From Devosia ginsengisoli (GTDB taxonomy: Bacteria > Pseudomonadota > Alphaproteobacteria > Rhizobiales > Devosiaceae): 64,000 nt of DNA. Shown in pieces: positions 45,736 to 55,094 of the stretch. Made by a program: the position numbers and the translations under genes. Location: NCBI RefSeq assembly GCF_024707105.1, contig NZ_JANQAJ010000012.1, positions 1 through 64,000 of the forward strand, read 5' to 3'. Numbering within the stretch: position 1 is the stretch's first letter; each line of letters starts with the position of its first letter. The notes under the pieces are model-generated. The model searched no databases and was not told where the DNA came from. It was given only the letters and a program-made list of their open reading frames with translations.

Positions 45736-46820
45736 TCCGCGGCCTCCTTCAGTTCGGCCGCTTCATGCTCGGCCCGCATGCGCCGGATCAGGTCCAGCTC
45801 GGCCTGGAAATCCACGTAATGCGGCAGTTTCAGATGCTCGACGAACCCCGTCGCCTGCACATTGTCCGAGTGCGAAATGACGAATTCCTCGTCCTGCGCC
45901 GGCGCCACCACGTCCTCGCCGAACTCCTTCGCCCGCAGCGCCCGATCGACCAGCGACATGGCCATGGCCTTGCGCTCGGCCTGTCCGAAGACCAGCCCAT
46001 AGCCGCGCGTGAATTGTGGCGGCACCTTCGCCGAACCCTTGAACTGGTTGACCATCTGGCACTCGGTCACGCGAATGCGCCCCAGGCTCACCGCAAAACC
46101 CAGCTCCGGCACGTCGAATTCCACCGCGACTTCGCCAATGCGGATTTCGCCGACAAAGGGATGGCTCCGCCCATAGCCGCGCTGCGTCGAATAGCCGAGC
46201 GCCAGCAAGAAGCCCTCGTCGCCCCGCGCCAGCGCCTGCAGCCGCAGATCGCGATCCAGCGGAAAATCCAGCGGCTCGCGCGTCAGGTCGCCCACTTCGC
46301 GGTCCGGGTCGGTTTCGCCATCGGGCTCCATCAGCCCCTGCCGCCCCAGCAGGTCGGTCACCCGCGGCGCCTGCGCCGCCTCGGCTTCCCGCGTCACCGG
46401 CGCGGGCACCTCGTCCGAGACAATCGTCGGGTCGAGCAGCCGGTGGGTATAGTCAAACGTCGGCCCCAGCATCTGCCCGCCGGGCAGGTCCTTGAAGGTC
46501 GCCGAAATCCGCCGCTCGATCAGCATGGCCCCGGTATCGACCGGCTTCGAATAGCCGAAGCGCGGCAGCGTCGTGCGGTAGGCCCGCACCAGAAAGATCG
46601 CCTCGATCAGGTCGCCCCGCGCCTGCACCAGTGCCAAAGCCGCCAGCTCGCGGTCATACAACGAACCCTCGCCCATGGCCCGGTCGACCGCGAGGCCGAG
46701 CTGCTCCATGATCTGGTCGAGCCTTAGCGCCGGCACCGACCGGTCGCCGCGCCTTCGGTCCGCCAGCAGCGCATGGGCATTGGCAATGGCGGCTTCCCCG
46801 CCCTTGACGGCTACATACAT
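45732..46820 (-). CDS. phnI: C-P lyase core subunit PhnI
   Basis: 362 aa from the ATG at 46820 (MYVAVKGGEAAIANAH, the usual PhnI start). The long frame upstream runs inside phnH. It has the typical RYTTLPRFGYSKPVDTG-like RISATFKDLPGGQMLGPTFD and LGYSTQRGYGRSHPFVGEIR. It is the nucleosidase of the pathway, displacing adenine from ATP with phosphonate together with PhnG, H and L. One base separates it from phnH. Confidence 0.95.
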   Translation of the reverse strand: MYVAVKGGEAAIANAHALLADRRRGDRSVPALRLDQIMEQLGLAVDRAMGEGSLYDRELAALALVQARGDLIEAIFLVRAYRTTLPRFGYSKPVDTGAMLIERRISATFKDLPGGQMLGPTFDYTHRLLDPTIVSDEVPAPVTREAEAAQAPRVTDLLGRQGLMEPDGETDPDREVGDLTREPLDFPLDRDLRLQALARGDEGFLLALGYSTQRGYGRSHPFVGEIRIGEVAVEFDVPELGFAVSLGRIRVTECQMVNQFKGSAKVPPQFTRGYGLVFGQAERKAMAMSLVDRALRAKEFGEDVVAPAQDEEFVISHSDNVQATGFVEHLKLPHYVDFQAELDLIRRMRAEHEAAELKEAAE

Positions 46821-46821
46821 C

Positions 46822-47421
46822 TCAATGTCCTTCCGCAATCCGCGTCGAGCGCGGCAGTGCCAGTACCGCGCCATCGGCCACCAGCAGCAGGTCCACCCCG
46901 CGCGGGAACAGCTCGCGATTGGCAGCCCATTGCGCCACGAAACCCTCGGGCAGCCCGATGGGGCTGATATTGAGGTGATCCCTGATTCCCGGCCCGCGAA
47001 TGACCAGCTCGTCGCCACCCTCAAGCGCGGTCACGCCAAGCACGATGGTAGTCGACCGGTCGGGGTATTCCTGCGTGCCGAGATTGAACGCATCGAAGTC
47101 AGGCAGCTCGTTCGCCGACCCGGCAAAAGCGAGTACCGCATGCCCGGTTTCGCTCACCATCGGCGCGCCGGTATGGAACGCCACAAAGCCTTCCACGCCT
47201 GCCGTCTGGCGCAGCTCATCGCTCAACCAGATTGACGTGTCCTGGTCGCTCAACGTTAACAGTGTGCTAACCAATTCGCCCGTGAGGGGACCATGTGCGG
47301 GCGCCAAATCCGCGAATTTCCTGATCGTTCCGGGATTGGCCAAAGCGTCCATAATCGCCCGGAAACTGCTCTGCGCCTGCCGCACCGGCTCGGCAAATCC
47401 ACCGTCGAGACCGATATCCAT
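46822..47421 (-). CDS. phnH: C-P lyase core subunit PhnH
   Basis: 199 aa from the ATG at 47421 (MDIGLDGGFAEPVRQAQSSF). Family pattern: FRAIMDALANPGTIRKFADL, LLTLSDQDTSIWL and GPGIRD. PhnH is a structural subunit of the PhnGHIJ complex. One base separates it from phnG. Confidence 0.94.
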   Translation of the reverse strand: MDIGLDGGFAEPVRQAQSSFRAIMDALANPGTIRKFADLAPAHGPLTGELVSTLLTLSDQDTSIWLSDELRQTAGVEGFVAFHTGAPMVSETGHAVLAFAGSANELPDFDAFNLGTQEYPDRSTTIVLGVTALEGGDELVIRGPGIRDHLNISPIGLPEGFVAQWAANRELFPRGVDLLLVADGAVLALPRSTRIAEGH

Positions 47422-47422
47422 T

Positions 47423-47878
47423 TCAGTTATCCCCGCGCACCATGGTAAAGAAATCGACCCGTGTCGCCGCCGCCTCGTCGCGCCTCTTGCCGTCGGCCTC
47501 CGCCGCAAGGGCCCGCAACGGCTCGATAATTTGCGCCTCGACCGCATCAGCATCGCGCTGCCACAGCGCGTCGATGACAGCGATCGCCTCCGCCTTGGCG
47601 AGGTCCCGGCCCAAACAATACCCGTGCCCCACTTCCCCGCTTACAATGCGCACGCTGGCGCGGCTCACACTGGCCTCGCCCAGGTTGAACGGCGCCCCGC
47701 CGCCACCAGCGCGGCCGCGCACCATGACCAGCCCGACCTCGGGCCCGCGCACGAACTTATGCACGGGCTTGTCGGGCCAGCTTTCCCACAACTCGGCCAA
47801 AGCCCGCGCCGGGGCGGCGGCCAACACATCCAGCGCCGCCTTGCGCGCGCTGCTATCGATGGAGGGTTGCGTCTGCAT
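47423..47878 (-). CDS. phnG: C-P lyase core subunit PhnG
   Basis: 151 aa: ALAELWESWPDKPVHKFVRG, GLVMVRGRAGGGGAPFNLGE and GHGYCLGRDLAKAEAIAVID, all typical of PhnG. It is the first gene of the leftward phnG-H-I-J-K-L-hexapeptide operon. The PhnF operator lies just upstream. Confidence 0.94.
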   Translation of the reverse strand: MQTQPSIDSSARKAALDVLAAAPARALAELWESWPDKPVHKFVRGPEVGLVMVRGRAGGGGAPFNLGEASVSRASVRIVSGEVGHGYCLGRDLAKAEAIAVIDALWQRDADAVEAQIIEPLRALAAEADGKRRDEAAATRVDFFTMVRGDN

Positions 47879-47890
47879 GCTTGCCTCGAT

Positions 47891-47910
47891 TTGTCTAATA
47901 GACTAGACAA
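47891..47910. promoter_or_regulatory. PhnF operator between phnG and phnF
   Basis: TTGTCTA-ATAGAC-TAGACAA: 7-bp arms match exactly, and a nested TCTA/TAGA repeat makes a wider dyad typical of GntR/HutC-family PhnF sites. It lies 13 bp upstream of the phnG start. Confidence 0.8.
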
Positions 47911-47954
47911 TTAATGTCCTTATTCTGGTCCTACGCTTCTCGTGTGAAAATGCA

Positions 47955-48680
47955 ATGACAGTTTCCAAAGACGTTTCCGGCGGGGTGGCCCTGTGGCGGC
48001 GCATAGCCGACGCCATCCGCCTCGACATTGTCGGCGGCAAGCTCGCCAGCGGCGACCGCCTGCCCACCGAAGCCCTTCTGGCCGAACGCTTTTCTGCCAA
48101 TCGCCACACGGTGCGCCGCGCTCTCGCCGTGCTCGCCGAAGAAGGTGTAGTAGGCGCCGAACAGGGCCGCGGCACCTTCGTCCGCAGCGCCCGGCGCCTC
48201 TCCTATCCCATCGGCCGCCGCACAAGATTTCGCGAAGGTCTCAAGGGCCAGGCCGCAAGCCTCGTCTCGCACAGCCTTAGCCACCGTATCGAGAATGCAA
48301 CCGCCGCCGTAGCCGCCGCTTTGGGCCTCAAGCCCGGCGCCAAAGTGGTGCGCACGGAGGGCCTGTCCATCGCCGACGGGCGGCCGATCTCCCGCTCGAC
48401 CACCTGGCTGCCCTATCGGCTGTTTCCCGATTTCGCCGAGCGGATCGCCCGGCTGCAATCGACGACCGCCGTCTTCGCCAGCTACGGCATAGCAGACTAT
48501 GCCCGCGCCTCAACGCGCATCTCCGCCCGCCATGCCGATGTCGAAGAGACCAAGCTGCTGGGCCTGGCGCCGGGCGCCATCCTGCTGGTTTCGGAAGCGG
48601 TCGACGTGGATTCGGAAGGAATTCCAATATCCTACGCCCTGAGCCGCTTTCCGGCCGAGCGGATGGAATTGGTGGTTTAG
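47955..48680 (+). CDS. phnF: GntR/HutC-family regulator PhnF
   Basis: 241 aa. The N-terminal GntR winged helix (LWRRIADAIRLDIVGGKLAS, FSANRHTVRRALAVLAEEG) and a UTRA ligand domain (TWLPYRLFPDFAERIA, ILLVSEAVDVDSEGIPISYA). It is divergent from phnG and probably represses phnG-L and itself through the palindrome at 47891. Effector not known from sequence. Confidence 0.92.
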   Translation: MTVSKDVSGGVALWRRIADAIRLDIVGGKLASGDRLPTEALLAERFSANRHTVRRALAVLAEEGVVGAEQGRGTFVRSARRLSYPIGRRTRFREGLKGQAASLVSHSLSHRIENATAAVAAALGLKPGAKVVRTEGLSIADGRPISRSTTWLPYRLFPDFAERIARLQSTTAVFASYGIADYARASTRISARHADVEETKLLGLAPGAILLVSEAVDVDSEGIPISYALSRFPAERMELVV

Positions 48681-48684
48681 GGGG

Positions 48685-48801
48685 ATACCCCCTCCTAGCC
48701 TCCCCCTGATAGGGGGAGGAATCCGGCCGGCGAATGGGGCAAGGTCGCGCCACAAACGCGATCTGTTCCTCCCCCTATCAGGGGAGGTTAGGAGGGGGTA
48801 T
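48685..48801. repeat. Family B palindromic repeat overlapping the phnN 3' end
   Basis: ATACCCCCTCCTAGCCTCCC to GGGGAGGTTAGGAGGGGGTAT. The right end encodes the last residues and the stop of phnN. The phnF stop is 5 bp before its left end. Confidence 0.85.
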
Positions 48802-49363
48802 CCACCAAAGACTCCACCCCCGCCACATCCATCAACAGCCGGGTAAACTGCATCCCCGCCACATCAAGCGCCCCGGAATTGTCGATCCGCACCGTACTCG
48901 CCGGCAGGCCATCGCCCACGCTGCGATCCAGCCGCTGCCTTATCGATTCCGCCGTCTCCCGCCCCCGGCTCGCCAGCCGCTCCGCAAGCACCGCGCGGTC
49001 GGCCGTCACCGCCACCACCAGCGCATCGGGGTAACGCGCCACCAATGCCGGGATCATCCCGCGCGACAGGTTGGCCACCACCACGCGCCCGGCCGCAAGA
49101 TCGTCTTCCAGCGCCACCGGCAGGCCATAGCGCAGGCCATGCGCGCCCCAGCTCAGGGCGAATTCGCCCGCCGCCTCGGCCTCGGAAAACGCCGCCTCGT
49201 CCATGCTGTCATGGTCTTCGCTGCCGCCATCGGCGGGGCGCGTCACCACACGGCGCACGAACACCACGCACCCGCCCGCTTCCAGTCGTTCACGGGCAAA
49301 GCCGATCAGGCTGTCCTTGCCCACCCCGCTGGGGCCGACTACGGCGACGAAGGTTCCGCTCAT
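48788..49363 (-). CDS. phnN: Ribose 1,5-bisphosphate phosphokinase
   Basis: 191-aa guanylate-kinase-like enzyme making PRPP from ribose 1,5-bisphosphate, the end product of the C-P lyase pathway. P-loop VGPSGVGKDSLIGFA; later VVNLSRGMIPALVARYP. The ATG at 49363 overlaps the phnM stop; a GTG at 49387 is possible. The last four residues (DTPS) and the stop lie in repeat DNA. Confidence 0.9.
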   Translation of the reverse strand: MSGTFVAVVGPSGVGKDSLIGFARERLEAGGCVVFVRRVVTRPADGGSEDHDSMDEAAFSEAEAAGEFALSWGAHGLRYGLPVALEDDLAAGRVVVANLSRGMIPALVARYPDALVVAVTADRAVLAERLASRGRETAESIRQRLDRSVGDGLPASTVRIDNSGALDVAGMQFTRLLMDVAGVESLVDTPS

Positions 49364-50508
49364 ATCACCCGCTGGCCCTGCCGCCACACCGTCAGCACGA
49401 TGGGAATGCCGTCCTCGACGCGCAGATGCACGAAGTCGGCCCGCTTGCCCACGGCGATCTCACCGCGATCATGGAATCCGGCGGCTTCCGCCGGCCGCTT
49501 GGTCACCAGTTGGATCGCCTTGGACAGGCTCACTCCCTCCACATTGTCGGCGAGCGAGAAGGCCGATTGCAGCATAGAAAAGGGAATGTAGTCCGAAGAC
49601 AGGATATCGAGCAGGTCGGCCTCGGCCAGCGCCCGCGCCGACACATTGCCGGAATGGGAGCCGCCGCGCACCACGTTCGGCCCGCCCATGAGAATGGAAA
49701 GGCCGGCCTGGCGCGACGCCCTGGCGGCTTCCAACGTGGTGGGAAATTCGGCGATATGCAGGCCCAGATCCACCGCCTCTTCCACATGGGCGCGGGTGGC
49801 ATCGTCATGGCTGGCCAGCACGATGCCCTGGTCGTGGCAGAGCTGGGAAATCATGCGGCGATGCTTGCTGGAATGGGCCACGGACTGGGCATTGCGCCGG
49901 GCCGTGAAGGCATCGAGCTCGGCATCGCTCATCTTGGTCTTGCCCTGGTAATAGACCTTGTAGGCATCGAGGCTGGCGAACTGGCGCTGGCCCGGCGCAT
50001 GGTCCATCAGCGAGGCCAGCCGCACCAGCGGATCGTCCTTGATGGCGAGGAACGAGTCGAGGCAATCGGGCGCCGAGACCTCGCAGCGCAGATGGATATG
50101 GTGCTCGGCGCGCAGGCGCCCGGCATCCATGCCGGCGCGGATCGCCCTGGCCAGAATGCGCATCTCCTCGGCGCTGACATCGGTATCCTCGTCGAGCCCG
50201 ATACGGATGGCGTCGAGCACGGTGGTGATGCCGGAAGCCGCGATCTGCGCATCATGCGCCTGCACCGCGGCCACCGGATTCCAGCGCACGCGCGGGCGCG
50301 GCGCATAGTGGGTTTCGAGGTGATCGGTGTGCAGTTCCACCAGGCCCGGGATCAGGTAATCCCCGTCGAGATCGAGCCCGGTCCGGCTCGGCGCACCGAT
50401 ATCGGTGATGACCCCGCCATCGACCCGCAGCGAGCCTTCCAGCACTTCGTTGGCCAGCACGATCCTTGCATTGGTGAGAACCAGTTCTCCAAGGGTGACA
50501 GAGTTCAT
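49360..50508 (-). CDS. phnM: Ribose 1-methylphosphonate 5-triphosphate diphosphatase
   Basis: Amidohydrolase of 382 aa that removes pyrophosphate before PhnJ acts. Metal ligands LVELHTDHLETH, a later LASHDDATRAHVEEA, and the typical DHAPGQRQF stretch. It lies 79 bp after ugpC on the same strand, and phnN overlaps it. phnMN are thus on a ugp transcript rather than with phnG-L. Confidence 0.93.
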   Translation of the reverse strand: MNSVTLGELVLTNARIVLANEVLEGSLRVDGGVITDIGAPSRTGLDLDGDYLIPGLVELHTDHLETHYAPRPRVRWNPVAAVQAHDAQIAASGITTVLDAIRIGLDEDTDVSAEEMRILARAIRAGMDAGRLRAEHHIHLRCEVSAPDCLDSFLAIKDDPLVRLASLMDHAPGQRQFASLDAYKVYYQGKTKMSDAELDAFTARRNAQSVAHSSKHRRMISQLCHDQGIVLASHDDATRAHVEEAVDLGLHIAEFPTTLEAARASRQAGLSILMGGPNVVRGGSHSGNVSARALAEADLLDILSSDYIPFSMLQSAFSLADNVEGVSLSKAIQLVTKRPAEAAGFHDRGEIAVGKRADFVHLRVEDGIPIVLTVWRQGQRVI

Positions 50509-50587
50509 GACTGACCGATCCTGCAGTGGCGTAACACTGGCTGCGCTAGCCGAATATTATGACGGTTCAACGACATGGCGACGCCTG

Positions 50588-51637
50588 TTACAGCCGTTTC
50601 CCCGTGGCGCGGCTGAATGGATGCAGCGCGTCGGCCGGCAGGGCGAAGTCCAGGCTGGCCGCTTCGACCAGTTCCGAACGGCCCTGGGCGACGATGATCA
50701 TGGCCTGTTCCAGCCCGGCCACGCGTACATAGAGATGGCTCTCCCCACCCACCGGTTCGATCAGTTCGACCGTCCCCGATAACAAGATATCCCCCGGCGC
50801 CGCGGTCCCCAGTATAATGGCGTCGGGACGGATGCCGACAATGTCGGTTCCATCAGGCAGCGCGTCGGGCAGTGTCACGCCGGGCAGCGCCTGCAGAGCC
50901 GCAACATCGAGCAGGTTCATCGGCGGCGAACCGATAAAGCCGGCCACGAAGAGCGAAGCGGGCCGGTCATAGAGTTCGGTGGGCTTGCCGACCTGTTCGA
51001 TATGCCCGCCATTCATCACCACCAGCCGGTCGGCCAGGGTCATGGCCTCGAGCTGGTCATGGGTGACATAGACGCTGGTCGTGCCCAGGCTCCGCTGCAG
51101 GCGACGAATCTCGATGCGCATCTGCCCGCGCAGCTTGGCGTCGAGATTGCTCAGCGGCTCGTCGAACAGGAATGCCTTGGGCTGGCGCACGATGGCCCGG
51201 CCCATGGCGACGCGCTGGCGCTGCCCGCCCGAAAGCTGGCGCGGCTTGCGGTCGAGGAATTGGCTGATCTCCAGCGTCCGCGCCGCCGCTTCGACGCGGG
51301 CATCGATCTCGGCCCGCGGCGTGCCGCGGTTTTTGAGGCCGTATTCGAGGTTTCCCCTTACGGTCATATGCGGATAGAGCGCGTAATTCTGGAACACCAT
51401 GGCGATGTCGCGCTCGGCCGGTTCCTTGGTATTGACCACCGCGCCGCCGATGGAAATCGTGCCGTCGCTGATGGTTTCGAGCCCGGCAATCATGCGCAGC
51501 AGGGTGGACTTGCCGCAGCCCGAGGGCCCGACCAGCACGACCAGTTCGCCATCGCCGATGGCCAGGTCGATGCCGTGGATCACCTGGGCGCCGCCGGGAT
51601 AGGTCTTCTTGACGCCTGCGAGTTCGATGGCGGCCAT
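50588..51637 (-). CDS. ugpC: Glycerol-3-phosphate ABC transporter ATP-binding protein
   Basis: 349 aa from the ATG at 51637 ([16 protein letters not shown]). Walker [17 protein letters not shown], signature [13 protein letters not shown], Walker [12 protein letters not shown] and a C-terminal TOBE regulatory part ([21 protein letters not shown]). It is the MalK/UgpC type. The open frame beyond 51637 overlaps ugpE and is not used. One base separates the two genes. Confidence 0.9.
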   Translation of the reverse strand: MAAIELAGVKKTYPGGAQVIHGIDLAIGDGELVVLVGPSGCGKSTLLRMIAGLETISDGTISIGGAVVNTKEPAERDIAMVFQNYALYPHMTVRGNLEYGLKNRGTPRAEIDARVEAAARTLEISQFLDRKPRQLSGGQRQRVAMGRAIVRQPKAFLFDEPLSNLDAKLRGQMRIEIRRLQRSLGTTSVYVTHDQLEAMTLADRLVVMNGGHIEQVGKPTELYDRPASLFVAGFIGSPPMNLLDVAALQALPGVTLPDALPDGTDIVGIRPDAIILGTAAPGDILLSGTVELIEPVGGESHLYVRVAGLEQAMIIVAQGRSELVEAASLDFALPADALHPFSRATGKRL

Positions 51638-51638
51638 G

Positions 51639-52487
51639 TTATTTCTCCGTTTCCACCAGGCCTTTGACGAACAGGCGCTGCATGAAGATGACGATAAGAA
51701 CCGGCGGCAGCATGGCCAGCACCACGGCAGCCATGACCAGGTTCCATTGCGGATCGGCGTCGGCAACAGCGGCCATGCGCTTGATGCCCATGACGACGGT
51801 ATAGAATTTGGGGTCGGTGGTCACCAGCAGCGGCCACAGATACTGCATCCAGCCATAGATGAAGAGGATCACGAAGAGCGCCGCCATATTGGTGCGGCTC
51901 AGCGGCAGCAGGATATCGCGGAAAAATTTCATCGGCCCGGCCCCATCGACTCGCGCCGCCTCCATCAATTCATCCGGCACGGTCAGGAAGAATTGCCGAA
52001 ACAGGAAAGTCGCCGTGGCCGAGGCGATCAGGGGTATGGTCAGGCCGGCATAGGAATTGAGCAGGCCGAGATCGGCCACCACCTTGAAGGTCGGGATGAT
52101 GCGCACTTCGACCGGCAGCATCAGGGTGATGAAGATGATCCAGAAGGCCAGCGTCCGCAGGGGAAAGCGGAAATAGACGATGGCATAGGCCGAGATGATC
52201 GATATGGCGATCTTGGCCACGGCGATGACGATGGCCATGACCAGCGAATTGGCCAGCATCAGCGTCAGCGGCGGCGCGCCCGACGTGGACATGCCCTGGC
52301 TCAGCATCTGCCCGTAATTGTCGAGCATGTAGGAGCCGGGCAGCAGCGGCACGACATTGCTCAGGAAGGCGCCGGGCCCATGGGTCGAGGCGATGACGGC
52401 CAGATAGACCGGGAAGGCGATGATGATGACGCCGACAACAAGCACCAGATGGGTGAGGACATTCAGCCAGGGGCGGTTTTCGACCAT
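51639..52487 (-). CDS. ugpE: Glycerol-3-phosphate ABC transporter permease
   Basis: 282 aa with six hydrophobic helices ([20 protein letters not shown] first) and the EAA loop [21 protein letters not shown]. It is the second permease of the ugpBAEC set. 9 bp separate it from ugpA. Confidence 0.92.
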   Translation of the reverse strand: MVENRPWLNVLTHLVLVVGVIIIAFPVYLAVIASTHGPGAFLSNVVPLLPGSYMLDNYGQMLSQGMSTSGAPPLTLMLANSLVMAIVIAVAKIAISIISAYAIVYFRFPLRTLAFWIIFITLMLPVEVRIIPTFKVVADLGLLNSYAGLTIPLIASATATFLFRQFFLTVPDELMEAARVDGAGPMKFFRDILLPLSRTNMAALFVILFIYGWMQYLWPLLVTTDPKFYTVVMGIKRMAAVADADPQWNLVMAAVVLAMLPPVLIVIFMQRLFVKGLVETEK

Positions 52488-52496
52488 GGAGCGCTC

Positions 52497-53381
52497 CTAA
52501 TACTGCACGCGCCGCTCGACGAAGCGGAACTGGACCACGGTCAGGACGATGACGATGAGCATGAGCAGCACCGATTGGGCCGCCGATGAACCAATGTTGA
52601 GGCCGAGGAAGCCGTCGGCATAAACCTTGTAGACCAGAATATTGGTGGACTGCGCCGGGCCGCCAGACGTGGTGGCGTCGATGACGCCGAACGTGTCGAA
52701 CATGGCGTAGTTGATATTGACGATCAGCAGGAAGAAGGTCGTCGGCGACAGCAGCGGCACGACAATGGTCCAGAACCGCTTGAAGGGCCCTGCCCCGTCG
52801 ATGGCTGCCGCTTCCGACAGCGAGGCGGGCACCGATTGCAGCCCCGCAACGAAGAACAGGAAATTGTAGGAAATCTGCTTCCAGCTCGCGGCCAGCACGA
52901 TCAGGATCATGGCCTGGTCGGCATTGACGCGGTGGTTCCAGGTCACCCCCATCTGGCCCAGCACATAGCTGAGAATGCCGATGGACGGGTTGAACATGAA
53001 CCACCACAGAATGCCCGCCACGACAGGCGCCACGGCATAGGGCCACACCAGCAATGTCGTATAGACCCGGCCCGAGCGCAGCAGGCGATTGACTGCCACG
53101 GCGAGGATCAGCGACACGCCCATGGCGATCACGGTCACCAGCACGGCGAAGATCAGCGTGCGCCACAGCGCGTTGAGATACATCGGGTCGGCCAGCAGTT
53201 TGGAATAGTTGGCGAACCAGATGAACGTCGTCTTGAAGCCGAACGGGTCCTCGCGCTCGAATGAGGATTTGACGGCCTGCAGAGCCGGCCAGATGAAAAA
53301 GACCAGCGTGATGGCCAGTTGCGGCGCCAGCAACCCATAGGGCAGCCACCTGTTCGGAAAGATCGTGCGCTTGGTCTGCAT
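52497..53381 (-). CDS. ugpA: Glycerol-3-phosphate ABC transporter permease
   Basis: 294 aa with six helices and the EAA loop [20 protein letters not shown]. The N-terminus [20 protein letters not shown] is UgpA-like. Hairpin DNA at 53401 separates it from ugpB. Confidence 0.92.
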   Translation of the reverse strand: MQTKRTIFPNRWLPYGLLAPQLAITLVFFIWPALQAVKSSFEREDPFGFKTTFIWFANYSKLLADPMYLNALWRTLIFAVLVTVIAMGVSLILAVAVNRLLRSGRVYTTLLVWPYAVAPVVAGILWWFMFNPSIGILSYVLGQMGVTWNHRVNADQAMILIVLAASWKQISYNFLFFVAGLQSVPASLSEAAAIDGAGPFKRFWTIVVPLLSPTTFFLLIVNINYAMFDTFGVIDATTSGGPAQSTNILVYKVYADGFLGLNIGSSAAQSVLLMLIVIVLTVVQFRFVERRVQY

Positions 53382-53400
53382 GGAGCCTCGCAGATGAATG

Positions 53401-53424
53401 GGGCCCGGACTGGTGTCCGGGCCC
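53401..53424 (-). terminator. Hairpin after ugpB
   Basis: GGGCCCGGAC-TGGT-GTCCGGGCCC, a perfect 10-bp stem with a 4-base loop 12 bp past the ugpB stop. No T-run follows (CATTCATC on the minus strand), so it is more likely an mRNA-stabilising or attenuating element within the operon than a full terminator. Confidence 0.7.
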
Positions 53425-53436
53425 GGCTAGTCGCGA

Positions 53437-54765
53437 TTACTGATTGGCAGCTTCGAATTCGCGCAGGATTTCGTTGCCACGGGCAACGGCGGCGTCCACG
53501 CCTTCCTGGCCGGTCTTGGTGCCAGCCAGCACGGCTTCGAATTCCTGGTCGATGACGTCACGCGCCTGGGTCAGGTTGCCGAAGCGGATGCCCTTGGAAT
53601 TGTCCGAAGGCGTGCCGCGGGTGATCTGCTCGATGGCAATGTCCGAACCCGGATTGGCTTCGTAATAGCCCTGTCTCTGGCCCAGTTCGAAAGCGGCATT
53701 GGTGATCGGCAGATAGCCGGTGAACTGGTGCCAGTCGGCCTGGACTTCAGGCTGGCTGAGATAGGTGAAGAAGGCGGCGGCACCGGCATATTCTTCAGCC
53801 GACTTGCCATTCAGCACCCACAGAGTGGCGCCGCCGATGATCGAGTTCTTCGGCTCGGCAATGACGTCGTCATAATAGGGCAGCGGGGCAAAGCCGACTT
53901 CGAAGCCGGCGGCGTTGGCGATGACGCCGGCGCGCGAGGCCGACGAGTTCATGTAGATGGCGCAGTCGCCGGTATAGAACAGCGGCGGGGCATCGGCACC
54001 ACCGCCAGGGCCGCCATAGCGGAACAGGCCTTCCTTGCTCCACTTGGCCAGGTTGTCCCAGTGACGGGCCTGGGTTTCGCCGTTGAAGGTGAATTCGGTG
54101 GCAAGGCCGCCGAAGCCGTTCTGCAGCGTGCCATAGGGCAGGTCGTGGATGGCCGAGAGGTTCTCGGTCTGGATCCAGCTCACCCAGCCGCTGGTGAAGC
54201 CGCAGGACGCAGCGCCGGACTCGACGATCTTCCTGGAGAATTCCTCGACTTCGGCCCAGGTCTTGGGCGCGACTTCACGGTCAAGGCCGGCGGCTTCGAA
54301 CACGTCCTTGTTGTAGTACATGATCGGGGTGGAGGAGTTGAACGGCATCGACAGGATGTTGCCGTCGGTGTCCGAATAATAGCCGGTCACCGGAGCGAGG
54401 AAGCCGGCCGGGTCCCAGGGCTGGTTGTTGTCGGCCATGAGCTGGTAGACCGGATAGACGGCGCCCTTGGCGGCCATCATCGTGCCGGTGCCCACTTCGA
54501 AGACCTGCACGATGGCCGGCTGCTCATTGGCGCGGAAGGCGGCGATGGCGGCGGTGAGGGTCTCGGCATAGGAGCCCTTGAACACCGGCGTCACGACATA
54601 GTCGGACTGGCTGGCATTGAAGCCATTGGCGATTTCTTCGAGCTTGGTGCCCAGCTCGCCACCCATGGCATGCCACCAGGTGACTTCGGTCTGGGCCAGC
54701 GCGATGCTGGAGGATAGGGCTACGGTCAGGGCGGCAAGGCCGGCTGCGAATGAATGGCGAACCAT
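53437..54765 (-). CDS. ugpB: Glycerol-3-phosphate ABC transporter substrate-binding protein
   Basis: 442 aa. Signal peptide HSFAAGLAALTVALSSSIAL cut near ALAQ, then TEVTWWHAMGGELGTKLEEI, characteristic of UgpB. It binds sn-glycerol 3-phosphate or its diesters in the periplasm. It is the first gene of ugpBAEC-phnMN, with a Pho box upstream. Confidence 0.92.
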   Translation of the reverse strand: MVRHSFAAGLAALTVALSSSIALAQTEVTWWHAMGGELGTKLEEIANGFNASQSDYVVTPVFKGSYAETLTAAIAAFRANEQPAIVQVFEVGTGTMMAAKGAVYPVYQLMADNNQPWDPAGFLAPVTGYYSDTDGNILSMPFNSSTPIMYYNKDVFEAAGLDREVAPKTWAEVEEFSRKIVESGAASCGFTSGWVSWIQTENLSAIHDLPYGTLQNGFGGLATEFTFNGETQARHWDNLAKWSKEGLFRYGGPGGGADAPPLFYTGDCAIYMNSSASRAGVIANAAGFEVGFAPLPYYDDVIAEPKNSIIGGATLWVLNGKSAEEYAGAAAFFTYLSQPEVQADWHQFTGYLPITNAAFELGQRQGYYEANPGSDIAIEQITRGTPSDNSKGIRFGNLTQARDVIDQEFEAVLAGTKTGQEGVDAAVARGNEILREFEAANQ

Positions 54766-54850
54766 CGGGTCTCTCCTGGCTGTCGGAATATCAGCAGGAG
54801 GGCTCCTGCCGGCCCGTCTGATCGCGAGCCCGGCGTGCCTAACAATGGCG

Positions 54851-54869
54851 ATTGACAGTTGGGTGACGG
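54851..54869 (-). promoter_or_regulatory. Pho box upstream of ugpB
   Basis: On the minus strand CCGTCAC-CCAA-CTGTCAAT: two CTGTCAY-like heptamers 4 bp apart, 86 bp before the ugpB start. A further CTGTCAC repeat lies at 54883-54891. Confidence 0.75.
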
Positions 54870-54953
54870 TTCCAAGTCACTCGGGTGACAGTCCCCTGTC
54901 ATAGGAGGAGTGTTCGTTTTCGGGCTTCTTCGTTAGCCTGGTTCGCGCGGCCT

Positions 54954-55058
54954 ACCCCCACCCTTGATCCCTCCCCACAAGGGGAGGGAGACGATGAACA
55001 CGGGCCTCCGAGCTGGCGCCTCCCCTCCCCTCGATGGGGAGGGATTGAGGGTGGGGTG
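54954..55058. repeat. Family C palindromic repeat
   Basis: ACCCCCACCCTTGATCCCTC to GGAGGGATTGAGGGTGGGG, inverse orientation relative to the other full copies, with the centre GATGAACACGGGCC. It lies between the ABC exporter stop and the ugpB promoter. No gene is seen in 54766-55094. Confidence 0.85.
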
Positions 55059-55094
55059 ACGGGAGCCACCGAAGTCCGAGATGAACTCTTCCCC

